Shown: piece by piece, positions 16,557 through 28,600 of the stretch
How the letters are laid out: every line of letters begins with the position of its first letter
Position numbering within the stretch: the stretch's first letter is position 1
Origin: Notamacropus eugenii
Taxonomy: Eukaryota > Chordata > Mammalia > Diprotodontia > Macropodidae
Length of the DNA stretch: 64,000 nt
Direction of reading: 5' to 3'
Assembly (NCBI RefSeq): GCF_028372415.1
Contig: NC_092873.1
Location: 349,579,390 to 349,643,389 of the forward strand
Position numbers and translations under genes: made by a program
Notes under the pieces: model-generated
What the model saw: only the letters and a program-made list of their open reading frames with translations
Database searches by the model: none
What the model was told of the DNA's origin: nothing

Positions 16557-16651
16557 TGATAAGGAGCAACTTCCTGAGGTTGGTAGTGGTGGGAGTGGAA
16601 GAAAAGAACTCATTTTAAAGAATTCTATTCAGGGGCATCAGCAGGAGGAAG
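16557..16651 (+). promoter_or_regulatory. ITGA2B: ITGA2B proximal promoter and short 5' UTR
   Basis: A GATA site (TTGATAAG, starting at 16557) is followed 7 bp later by an ETS-type site (CTTCCT at 16570-16575, GGAA on the other strand), about 80 bp before the ATG. The human ITGA2B promoter has the same pair at about -55 and -35, bound by GATA1 and ETS factors in megakaryocytes, and lacks a TATA box; none is seen here either. The transcription start is inferred to lie near 16615-16620, giving a 5' UTR of a few tens of bases. Confidence 0.8.
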
Positions 16652-19600
16652 ATGGTTAGAACTCAGTGCCTGCTGCCTGCTCTGTGGCTCTTGGGATGGA
16701 TACAGCTGCTTCTGGTGCCTGGTGGTCCCCCAGTCTGGGCCCTGAACCTGGATGCTGCGCAGCCAACCCTGTATGTGGGCCCCAATGGCAGCCACTTTGG
16801 ATTTGCTCTGGATTTCTATGAGGATAGCTATGGCAGGTAAGTCATGGGCCAAGGAAAACTAGATTGTAATACGGACAAAGATGTGTGAGTGCATCTACAG
16901 ACATAAACCTTTAGGAACATTAGGGCAAAGAAGGCTGTCACCTGGGTTCCTCAAATCATCCACCCACCAACCTGAAGCCTGAAATTCTACCCTTCATTCC
17001 ATTTCATGGTGTGAATGAAATCTTTCTTTATTAAAATTTCACTATCTCTAGGAGAAATTCTACTTTTAACCCTTATTGAGCATTACCTCCGTGGGAAGCA
17101 GTTTTTATGATCGCTTCCAAAGAATTAAGAGCGGGACAGATAAAGTTTTGTGTTGGTAGGAGGGACGGGGCTGGAGGTGGGGAAGCATCACAGAACCCAG
17201 CTAGAAAGAGCAGACTTAAGTAAAGGGCTCTGGACCTGCTGTGGTCAGCATGAAAACAACCAGATACGTAAAGAGAATTCAGGCTGGGCCGGAAAAGAAA
17301 AGGAATTAAAGACAGACATTATTTATTGTCCTGAGGGCTAGGCTTAAATTCCCCAAGTGAAATGGAGACACTCTTCCCCAGCACACACCCAAGGGCATGG
17401 TTTATCATCCCTAAACTCACTTTCCCTCTTACATTACTATGAATCCGTGCCCCAGCCTTTTCCCACAATGTTTGATCAGCCTCATCTTCCTGTCCCTGTG
17501 CCCCATGGGTGATGCTGACCAGATGGCCTCAACTCAGGCTCCTTTCTGCCTGCAGCTTTGGCATTGTGGTGGGAGCCCCAAGGGCTGTAAGCCCCCAGGG
17601 GGAGGAGACTGGAGGTGTGTTCCTATGTCCCTGGGCAGCCCAGGGAAGTAGCTGCAGTCCGCTGACTTTTGACCTCAGTGAGTCTTGGGCCCCGGATAGG
17701 AAGGGGATGGGGGACGAGGGGAGATGGGAACTATAAAGGGGGAGGGGGAGGGTTACTCCACTAGGAGAAAGGTCTTTGCATGGTCTAGAGAGACCATGAG
17801 AAGTGGTCCCTGCTTACCTCCAACCCAAGTTCTCTCTCCCTTCTAGAGGATCAGACCAGCAAGGTGGGCGCGATCACCTTCAAAACCTTCAAGACCAAGC
17901 AAGGGCTTGGTGCATCCGTTGTCACTTGGAAGGACAACATTGTGGTGGGTACTGGGCAAGCATGGGTCTTGTAGTATGGGGACCAGGCAGGTATGAAGTA
18001 GGGCATTGGACTGACATGGAAGAGCTAGAACTTGGGCATTGGATAGGCAGGAGATATGGAGAGGCACTACGATGGTCACAGAGCGAACACTGGGCAGCCG
18101 TGGCCAGGCAGGGAGAGGAGAGGAGGGAGGAAGGCAAAGCCAGGTCACAAAGCCCTGAGTGCGGGGGAGGCTGCGGAGAGGGGAATCCATGCGCGCCCCC
18201 TCAGCCCCAGGACCCTCTACGTCCCGCCCCTCCCGCAGGCATGCGCTCCCTGGCAGCATTGGAACGCTCTGGAGCAGACCGAGGAGGCCGGAAAGACCCC
18301 AGTCGGGAGCTGCTTCGTGGCGCACCTCAGGAGCGGCCGTCGGGCAGAGTATGCTCCTTGCCGGGAGAATGCCATGAACCAGCTCTACTTCGGGAACTCC
18401 CGTGAGCCACACCCCGTCCCCGCGACTCGCCCAGTTCCTCCCGTGGGGCTACCCCTACAAATGGCCGGGCCTCTGAGGGCCCTAATGGTGGCCACGTCCC
18501 TCTCCTTGGTCCTGCCCTTTAGTTCTCGGGAGGGGCCCTTAGCCAGGTCAACTGACCTGACTCCTCTCTTTTCATCTCTTCTCCACCCGGGTCCAGGCAG
18601 AGACTTGCGCTACTGCGAAGTAGGATTCAGTTCCACGATCACTCAGGTGAATGAGGGGTGCAGGGCAGAAGACGAGAGAAATTAGAATTGGGGGGCAGAG
18701 ATGGGATTCAGAATAGGGGCACATTCTGAATCCCCACAATAAGGGGATCTTATTAAATGTTCCTTTGATTTGATTATTGAATTGCGGGGAGGGACCTGTC
18801 AGCCTGGGGAGCTTCTCACCCTTCTCACCTTCTGTACTTTCCTTTCAGTCTGGGGAGCTGGTTCTGGGGGCTCCTGGAGGCTACTATTTCCTAGGTATCA
18901 TCCTTCCCTTACGCTACTCAGCCCCACTTCCCCTCTTTTTTTTTTTTTAAGTAGTTAAATGGGAAAGTTTTATTCGATAAATATAATCTGGCAAACTTCT
19001 AAAAGATTTACTGACAACTGCACAGTATGCAAGCTTCATTAACTGTCAGTGTACAGAAAATTTTTAAAAGGATTTCATTACATAGCCAAAGTGTCTGAGG
19101 TCCAACTTTTCAACTAAGTATTGCTACAATGAACTTCCCCTCCTCTCTCCGATCAGTTTTGTTCCCCAGGAGAGATGGGTGGCAGAACACCATCCTTGGC
19201 ACCCTGAGTGACTGAAATGGGAACGCCATCCTGACCCACAATGCACTATCCCCCCTGTTCTGGGCTGGGTCATTGGACTTAGGAGTGCTGCAGGGAAAAG
19301 ACTTCACTAACCTCAGACCAAACTGTCTTCCACTCATCAGGTCTGCTAGCTCAGGCTCGGCTTTCTGATATCATGTCCAGCTATACCCCATCCTCACTTC
19401 TCTGGACCGTGCCTTCCCAGCGCCTGAGCCAGGACATCTTTAAGTCTGAGTACCAAGACGCCTACCGGGGTATTGGGTCCTTTCCTCATTCCCCAGCCCA
19501 TGGTCATCTGCCCTACTCCCATTCTCTTGCCTACCCTCATCCACTCGTTCCTCCTTCCTTTTGGTCCTTAGCCTTTCCTTCTAGGTGAGTGGGTGGAGGA

Positions 19601-22600
19601 GTGGTGCCTTGTCAATGAATGCTTCCTGTCCACAGGGTACTCAGTGGCTGTAGGAGAATTTAATGAAAACCCTAAAGATACAGGTAAGACAGTTCCATCC
19701 ACCCAAGGGTTTACATTGAGTGAGGGAGGTAGTCCTGAGAGGGAGGAATTTCCCAGTCCCTGAGATAAAAAGGAAAAATTCTAAATGTGCCCCTCATGAC
19801 TCCAGGGTAAAGGGTTGTCTCCAAGTTGCTCAGGGGTTGGGCTATTCTTCTCCAGAATATGTACTGGGTGCCCCCAACTGGAGCACGACGCTGGGAGCGG
19901 TGAGTTCCTCCATCTTCCTAATTCCATCACCAGTGCCCCGCCCTGCCCCCACCAACTCAGCTCCCTTCAATCCAGAACTCCAAAATGACCTTTCCTAATG
20001 TGCCTTTTCCTTTCCCCTCTTTCATCTCCCTTTCTATTGCCAGATCATCCCCCAGTGGGACCATTGGTTAAGGGGATCCCTCATGATTGGCTGGGCTTCC
20101 CACAATGAGGCCAGTAGTCAAAAGGACCTTCCATAATTCCCACCAAGCCCTTAGGTTCCCCAGACACCCACCCCTGTCTCCAGTGGAACTGAGGCCCCAC
20201 CTTCCCCACAGGTGGAGATTTTGTATCAGAATTACAGTATCCTGCATGTTCTTCAAGGAGACCAGGTTGGGGGAAGAGGGAGCCTGGATGGGGCAGGAAG
20301 GGTTTGGGCTGTGGGAGAAGGCAGTCCATGGATGGGAGGGACTCTGCCTGCCTATGCTCTGTTACGTTGTCAGTGTCATGGGATGTGTTCGTATGTTGAG
20401 GACTATCTGGATTGACCCAAGTTGAAAAAAGAGATAGAAACCCTGGAATGTAATACGCATCTCCCTATAGGTTGCATCATACTTTGGGCACACAGTGGCT
20501 GTGACTGACATCAACAGGGACGGGTGAGGAGTGGTGACATCCCATTGTGGGAAAGCCTCTTACTGGGCATATGACACCTAGCACTTCAAAAAGTCCAGTG
20601 CCTTAGAGTGAGACCAGGACTGAGCTCTAATTCTGCCCCTGTAGCCCTTGGTTGGGGTTGGTGTCCTGTCCTCCTCCACTTGGGGATGACAATCACACCA
20701 TTTAACAGGAGAGATGACCTGCTGGTAGGTGCCCCACTCTTCATGGAGCAAAGAGGCAATCGGAAGCTGGCAGAAGTAGGGAGAGTATATGTCTACCTGC
20801 AGCTACGAGCCCCACATACCCTGGGCAAGCCCAGGCATCTGACTGGCACAGAGTTATATGGGCGCTTTGGCTCAGCTATCGCTCCTCTTGGTGATGTGGA
20901 CCAGGATGGGTACAATGGTGAGGTCAAAGGCATCAGGAAGAGGAGGAGGAGGAGGAGGAGACAGACTTGGGGTCCTGAGTGTGCTGAATGAAAAGACATA
21001 AAGGCTGCTCCTCTTTCCTTTCTCAGATGTCGCAATAGGTGCTCCATTTGGGGGCCCCAATGGACAGGGCCGAGTGTTTATATTCCGGGGACAGGATGAG
21101 GGCCTGAGCCCACGCCCATCACAGATTCTAGATAGCCCTTTCCACCAAGGTTCTGGCTTTGGCTTTGCCCTGAAAGGGGCCACCGATATTGATGCTAACG
21201 GATACCCAGGTGCCTGCCTTGTTCCAGCCTAGGCTGCTCCCATTCTAATCTAGTGTGGCCATTCTTGGGATAGACCCAAACTGGGCAGGAGAGTTCCTCA
21301 GATACTGCCTCCCAGTGTCAGGGACTTCCTTCTAGTCTGGTTCCCACACCTAGATCTACTGTTTCATGGTCCCCAGACCTCTTCCTTTCCCTTTCTTTGA
21401 TCTAAGCTGAATCCCACATCTGGATCCCTAATTATTCACCTTTATTTAGCCCAAATTTCCATGGGGGAGATGGACAAGAGTAAACAAAGAGGAATCCATA
21501 GCTTTTAAACTAATGATGGGGGAGAATAAGGCCTGACATGCAATATTTTCATTTCTGACTCTACCTTCTGTGCCCACAGACCTGCTAGTGGGGGCATTTG
21601 GAGCCAGCCAAATGGTGGTTTACAGGTGAGCACTGACATGGAGCAGTTCCCATAAGGGAACTGCTGTGGCTTCCTTGAGAAGTATATACTTACAGGGGTC
21701 ACGTTACAGTAGGAGCAGACAAGCATGTGAACTAGATGGTGGTACAGTGGATAAAACGCCAGTGCCAGTCAGGAAGACCTGAGTTCAAATCTGTCTTCAG
21801 ATACCTACTAGCTGTGTGACCCTGGGCAAGTCACTTCACCCTGTTTGCCTCAGTTTCCTTATCTGTCAAATGAACTAGAGAAGGAAATGGCAAACCACTC
21901 TGGTATCTGTCAAGAAAGCCCTAAATGGGGTCACAGAGAGTTAGGCACAACTGAAAAACAACTAAACAACATCAGGGCATACGAGTCTGTTGTGTATTCC
22001 CTAGGGCTCAGCCTGTGGTGTTGGTCACTGTCCAATTACTGGTACCAGAGGTGTTGAACCCAGCTGTGAAGAACTGTGAACTTCCCAGGCCCAAGACCAC
22101 AGTTGCAGTCAGCTGGTGAGGAGGAGAGGGCACAGATGCGGTTCCTTGAGAGTGATGAGTTAATCTTTTCCCTGAGCACTTCAATGTTTAAAGACTCCTT
22201 TTTCCCTCCTAGTTTCAATATCCAGATGTGTATGAGCATCAGTGGGCACAACATTCCCAAGAAGCTTCGTGAGTAGCACTGCCCAGGCTTAAGGAGCGCA
22301 GGTCTGGGCACACCTGGTGGGCTTGCCAACACTGGCATTAGCTCGCCTCTCCCTCCCTTCCCTTTTCTTTTGTGCCCAGGTATAAATGCCGAGCTGCAGC
22401 TGGATCGATTGAAAACACAACAGGGCCGGAGGGTGCTATTGCTGAGTTCTCTGCAATCAAGTTCCACTGTAGAATTAGAGCTCAGCAGTGGGCATGTCCC
22501 TATCTGCCATGATGCCAAGGCTTTCTTGCGGGTACAGTAAGGGCAGGATTGGGGTTAACAGTGTCAGAGTTTAAAGAGCACAAGGCCAAATATTTTCATT

Positions 22601-25600
22601 AGAAAAATAAGATATTTAAGTAGGATACTGTCCTAGAATGACATTACACCAATGCCCACTAGAGAATTTCAGCTGGTATTGAATTGTGGCAAAGAGCTGT
22701 AATGGTAGCTAAAAAAAAAAAATCTAATACAGCATTCTTTACATTGCCACAACTGTCACTGAGCTTTTCTTCCCTGGTTCCCATGACTCCTGATATTGAA
22801 GGCTGGACTTGGTGAGGTAAGGGAATGAAGGTGGGAATTTCCAGGTGAAGGTTGGAGACTGGAGGAATCTCTGATCTGTGTATGGGGGAAGGTCTTACTT
22901 TCCACTCCCGTTATCTCACCTCCAGGATGAGGCTGAATTCCGGGACAAGCTCAGCCCTATCATGCTCAGCCTTAATGTGTCCCTAAAGAATGAGGGAGCT
23001 GGAGGGCCCCTGCCACTCGTGCTGAATGGAGACACTCATGTACAAAAGCAGGTAAACACAGGATCAGCCGGGGAGCCAGGATGGACCTTGAGAAAGGAAG
23101 TGATAGAGAAGGGAAGTAAAGAAGAGGATGAGGTGGCCAGTCAGTGACGGGGATAATGAAGTAAAGGGAGCAGAATGAGAAAATTATTCAATCCTGGACC
23201 CAAACTCCTGATGTGCCAACTTACCCTCTAGACTCGTATCATACTGGACTGTGGAGAAGATGACATATGCGTGCCCCACTTACAACTCACTGCCAGCACG
23301 TAAGCGGGCCCTTACCCCGTCCCCAGTCTGATATTCTCAGCCAGCCTTTGCCCCTTTCCTCCCACTATGACCTGGGATAAATCACTCAACATCTCTGGCC
23401 TTCAGTTTTCTCATCTTGTAGATGAGAATTCGATGAATAACTGAAAGAAAGCAGGTTTGCCGGACCAAACGAGGGTCCCTTCCACCTCCAAGCTGTGATT
23501 TTCTGAACCTTGTTACCTCTATTCCCATCTCTCTCCATCTTCCCTGTCCTCATACCCTGAACCTTCCCCTAACCCCACCCCAGTGCCCACATTCCCCATG
23601 CCCAATCTCCATCTCCTTGTCCCTCCTACACTATGGGTGCCCTTTATGCCACATGACTCTGTCACCCCTTGGCTGGCTCATGCCAACTTTCCTCTCACTG
23701 TGCTTCTTCCAGGCAAGGCTCACTCTTCATTGGGGCAGACAATGTGCTGGAGCTGCGGATGAACGCCTCCAATGAGGGTGAGGGTGCCTATGAGGCTGAG
23801 CTGGCAGTTCATCTGCCCCAAGGCACCCATTTCATGCAAGCCCTGAGTGATGTCAAGGTGAGGGCATCTGATGCTGCTTCTGCCCTTCTCAGGCACCCTG
23901 GGTCACTGTGAACCTGGAAGATATTTACTCTTTTGAGTACCAAATGGGTACCTGTGAAGTCAAATCCCTCCCTTCCTCCCCTGCACAGAACTTTGAGAAA
24001 CTGCTTTGTATCCAGAGGAAGGAGAATGAGAGTCAGTTAGTGCTGTGTGAACTGGGCAACCCCATGAAGAAGGATTTCAGGGTAAAGGGGCACACCCTGG
24101 TCTGGCTGCAGGAGATGCCTGAAGGCGGGGGAGGGGAGGGAGGGAAGGAGTCTGGGCCACAAGACAGTGGTCCTGAAGCATGTTGCCTTGGGGGACAAGG
24201 AGTGTCCCTGACAGCGGCCTCCTTTGCCTTTGAAGATGGGAATCCTGATGCTGTTGAGTGTGGGGAGCCTAGAAGAAGCTGGGGACAGTGTCTCCTTCAT
24301 GCTGCAGATTAAGAGGTAATAAGGACATATTGCTGACTGTCTCAGGGTGGGGAGAGGGAAGGAACAGAGGGACGGTTAGGGTTTGGAAGTCGAAACTTTT
24401 TGAAAAAAAAATGTTAAAAATTGTTTTAACATATAATGGGGGGAACAAAATATATTTTTAAAAATTTTAAAGAGATAATGAGGGTAGCCTCATTATCCAT
24501 GCCTTCATCCCCTTTAATTGAACATTACTGATATATTCACCTAGAAAAGGCTTCTAAAGGTCATAGGATGTTGGTGCTAGAAGGGACCTTAGAGTTCATC
24601 TGGTTCAAGTCCTTCATTTTACAGATGAGGATATTGATGCCCAGGGAGTATGTGACTTAAGGTTACATGGGCAGGATTAGAACTAGGGTCTCCTACCTCC
24701 AAATTCAGTGCTTTTTCCTCTGTCATGCTGCCTCCTCTCATTGATCTCCCTGCTCCTGGGCAAGAAGGCTCATTGATGGTCTAATTCTCAGGAACAGGTT
24801 TTAGGGTCTCCCAGGCATCAACGTTTCAAGCCATTTCTGCAGGCTATAGTAGAGGGTAAGTCCCTCTGCCTCCAGCCTCAGAGAAGCCTGAGCTGTCCCC
24901 AGGGATGCTCAGTCCTGGTTCTCTCCTCACCACAAGGCTCCAGGGCTGCCCCAGGTTGAGGCACCTTCCCTTCCTGTCTTCCTCCACTCATCTCCATCCT
25001 TCCTCTTCTTCAACAGCAAGAATAGTCAAAATCCCAACAGTGAAGCTTTTCACCTGGAGGTCCCAGTCAAAGCCAAAGCCCAAGTGGACCTATTTGGGTG
25101 AGGGGGCTGAGTCTGGAGAAGGAGGAATTGAGCCTTTGAAGGGGAAGGAGAGCTGCTGATGAGGGAGGGCAGGACAAGAGAGGGGGGACTGGATTGGGAG
25201 AGAGGAATTGGATCATGGCAGGGAGCAGGATGGAATGGGATGGAGAGGGGTTGGATTAGAAGGCAGGGGGATAGAATGGTATGGAATGGGTTGGGGAGGG
25301 GATGGAATGGGAGGGAGGAGGATAGAATGAGATAGAATGGGGTCAGAGAGGGAATGGAATGGGATGCAATGGATGGAATGGGAGGGAGGAGGATAGAATA
25401 GGATGAAATGAGAGGGAGAGGGGATGGAATGGGAGGGAGGGGATAAAATGGGAGGGAGATGGAATGGAATGGAATGGAAGGGAGAGGGGATAGAATGGGA
25501 GAGGGGAGACAGAATGAGATGAAAGGATAATGTGTAGAAGAAGGAGGGGGCTCTGGTATTTGGCAGGAACTCTTTCCCAGCTTCTGTAGTGCTCTCCCCA

Positions 25601-28600
25601 CCCCCTGAGGAGACCCAGGGGAATGAGGACCTAATAACTGTAGACTGGAGTACCTACAAGATGGAAGATACTTCCAAGGTGGAACATGCATTTGAGGTAT
25701 AGAGCAGCTGGGTAGAATGTGTGCTCAGGATGGGCTGGAAAAAAAATAATCTCCTCTGTCTTTGGGTCCTCACCCTGCATGACTCATGGTCTCCCAGGTT
25801 TAGGTGAAAGGGAGTGAGGGGGGTACAGGGTGATCCTGTCAGGGAAGGGAGCTGGGAGGCCCATACTTGACTCCCTTTCTTCCTCCTCAAGCTCTACAAC
25901 CAGGGTCCAGGGACAGTGACTGGGCTCTGGCTTTGGGTAGGCTTCCCTAGCCATTCCCAGACTGATGACCTGCTCTATGTACTGGATGTTCAGGCCCAAG
26001 GTGGCCTCCAGTGCTCTGCTCGGCCTCCTCCTAATCCCCTCAATGTAAGAATCTGCAAGGATGGCAGGATGGGGTAGGGGATCAGGTGGGGAACAGATGG
26101 GTAAAGGAGGGAAATCCCTGGGGATTGGCACACTGGAGTGATGAAGGGAGCCCTGGGGTCAAGCAGAAAGACGTCCAAGTAAAGGAAAAAGAGGAGAGAA
26201 GGAAGGGGAAGAAGGGCCAGAAAGGGACCTCAGAGGTCAGCTAGTTCAAGAATGCCTTATACAACACAACATCCACATCCAAGAGGCTGGAGGGAGGTCT
26301 GGGGAGAGAGACAAAGCTTCCCTCCAACTTGAGTAGGGAAAGGTGAGGAAGGAAGCAGTGTTCAGGTGGGGGTTACAGCTGGGAAACCCTTGGGGTGAGG
26401 ATGTGAAAGAGGAGATGGGAGCATTCCCATCTAGGGAGACTAGGAAAGTCTGTTCAGCATACAGAATCTGAGGACATCCATGCTTATACCTCTGCAGCTG
26501 AAAGTTGGACAACCTACCCCTGCTCCCAGCTCTACCCCCACCCGCCCTTTCCAGCATGAACGAGAGAAGAGGAATGTTTTTACTCTAGAGCATCCAGGGC
26601 CCTCTGGGCTCCAAGAACCAATAGTCCTGGTGAGCTGTCTATCCTGTGCCCCTGCGCGGGGACAAGGACAGGGCCACCTTCCTTCAGCTCTTTTATCCAT
26701 TCACCACAGGCTTTGTTCTTTTCAAAGCAGCCTTTTCTCTGAGTGTCTCCCATGATGACTACCTGTTGTTGTGATCCTCCACTGGATATAGGGTCTGGGT
26801 GACGTAGGTTCTCCGTGTAAGACATGGAAACTACTACTAATGAGGGAGAATGGTTTGGGATGGAGGAGCTGGGGAAAGGAGCCCAATAAATACTTACTAA
26901 GGACTCTGGATTTGGAGTCAGAGGACCTAGATTCAAATCCAGACTGCTCCTTACTATCTGTGATCTTGGACAAGTCATATCTCTCCGGGCCTTAGTTTCC
27001 CCATCTATAAAACCAATAGGTTAGAATGTTGTTATTCAGTTATTTCAGTCACAGCCAACTCTTCCTGACTCATTTGAAGTTTTCTTGGCAAAAATTCTGG
27101 AGTGGTTTGCCATTTCCTTCTCCATTTCATTTTACAGATGAAGAAACTGAGGCAAATAGGGTAAAGTGACTTGCCCAGGGTCACACAGATAATAAGTGTC
27201 TGAGGCCAGATTTGAACTCGGGTTCTCCTGACTCCAGGCCCAGTGCTTTAGCCACTGAATCTAACTGCCGTAATGGAATGGAATAGATGAACTTTAAGGT
27301 TCCTTAGACTTTTGAGTATTATGCCCTGTGAAAACTTTTTCTGTGTAAGGCATTTTGCAAGAAACAAAGTGGTTTTAAGACATTTGTGTGTGTGTGTGTA
27401 CACACACACACACACACACACACACATGAGTATGTAGAGTCAGTGTGGATAGACTTTTGGGAGGGAGGAAGTCAGGAAGACCAAGCTTTATCTTCCACCT
27501 CAGATATTTACTACATGGCCCTGAGCAAACCCTTCTCCACATTGTCTTAACCTCGGCGTTTATCTTTAAAATGGATATGATAACAGCACTTGCCTTATGG
27601 GAATGTTGTGATGTTCAAGGGCTGGCAAAGCCTTGAGGGGTTTGAGGGCTTGGCAAACCTTAAAGGGCTATCTATATGCATATCAAGTCTGTGGAAATTG
27701 ATGAGCCCCCTCATTTTCTGCCTGGCAAGGGAGGAAAAGAGTGAGCTTGGGAGTGGAGGGGATGAGAGAGCCAGGGGCAGGAAGCAGAGGGTACCTGATG
27801 GGTTGGCGATATCCCTGACAGAACTGCGATAGTTGGCCCTGCACCCGGGTGGAGTGTGAGCTGAAGCAGATGGAGCGAGGCCAGCGGGCCATGGTCACCA
27901 TATCCACCATTCTATGGATGCCTGGCCTCCTCAAGGTACTGAGGGTGGTAGCCAAGAGTGCAAGGCACCAGCCCTGGACTGCTGGGATCCTGGGGAGAGC
28001 ATGGGTTATGTACATGAAACATTTATGGGTGGATACAGGTTAGTGTGCTCAGACTCATGCTGGGTTTACCTCCTCTTCATTTTTTGACTTTCCTCTCACC
28101 AGAGGCCTTTGGAACAGTTTGTCCTGAAGTCTGAAGCCTGGTTCAATGTCTCTGGGCTACCTTACAATGTGCCAGCTGAGAGTCTGCCTCATGGAAATGT
28201 TGTGGTTAGTTCATTGGGATGGGTTTGTGGCAGCTAGACCCAAAGGGATGGGAGCAGGTAGGGACCAGGGGCCCTGTCCTTGACTCAAAGGAATTCACCC
28301 ATATGTGGAATAAAGGGCAGACTGCCATACTGGGCACCACTAGGCCACTACCCCATCTGGAGAGGTGTTTCTGAAATGGAACTGGGGCGTTGTCCACTCA
28401 GGTGGAGACCAAGCTGCTTCGAGTTCACCTGGAAGAAAGGGAGATTCCCACCTGGTGGATGGTCGTGGGCGTGATGGGTGGTCTACTTTTGCTGGCCTTG
28501 CTCATCTTTGTAATGTGGAAGGTAAGGGCACAAGAGGGGCTGGAGCCTAGAAGAGGAGGGTCAAGGCTAGCCCTCTGGTGTGGCCTTAACTATTATGGGA

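Larger units (their letters stand above)
16652..22115 (+). other. ITGA2B: ITGA2B exon map, exons 1-15
   Basis: Coding exons inferred from GT-AG sites and phase closure: 16652-16836, 17556-17677, 17847-17944, 18239-18401, 18597-18646, 18849-18894, 19341-19469, 19636-19683, 19856-19899, 20212-20265, 20471-20523, 20709-20917, 21027-21209, 21580-21625, 22005-22115. They cover the signal peptide, beta-propeller and start of the thigh domain. Running totals keep one open frame with no stop. Confidence 0.93.

Noticed and set aside
17803-18685. Frames of ~200 codons crossing ITGA2B introns 3-5
   Set aside because: They run through clear splice sites; the spliced frame matches integrin alpha-IIb.
19133-19337. 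Longer retropseudogene reaching to exon 7
   Set aside because: A 75-codon minus-strand frame ends near here, but the 10-bp direct repeat places the insertion limit at 19132, so the rest is ordinary intron.
25050-25691. 213-codon Ser/Pro-rich frame on the minus strand
   Set aside because: It is the complement of the purine minisatellite in ITGA2B intron 23 plus an exon shadow; purine bias removes stops.
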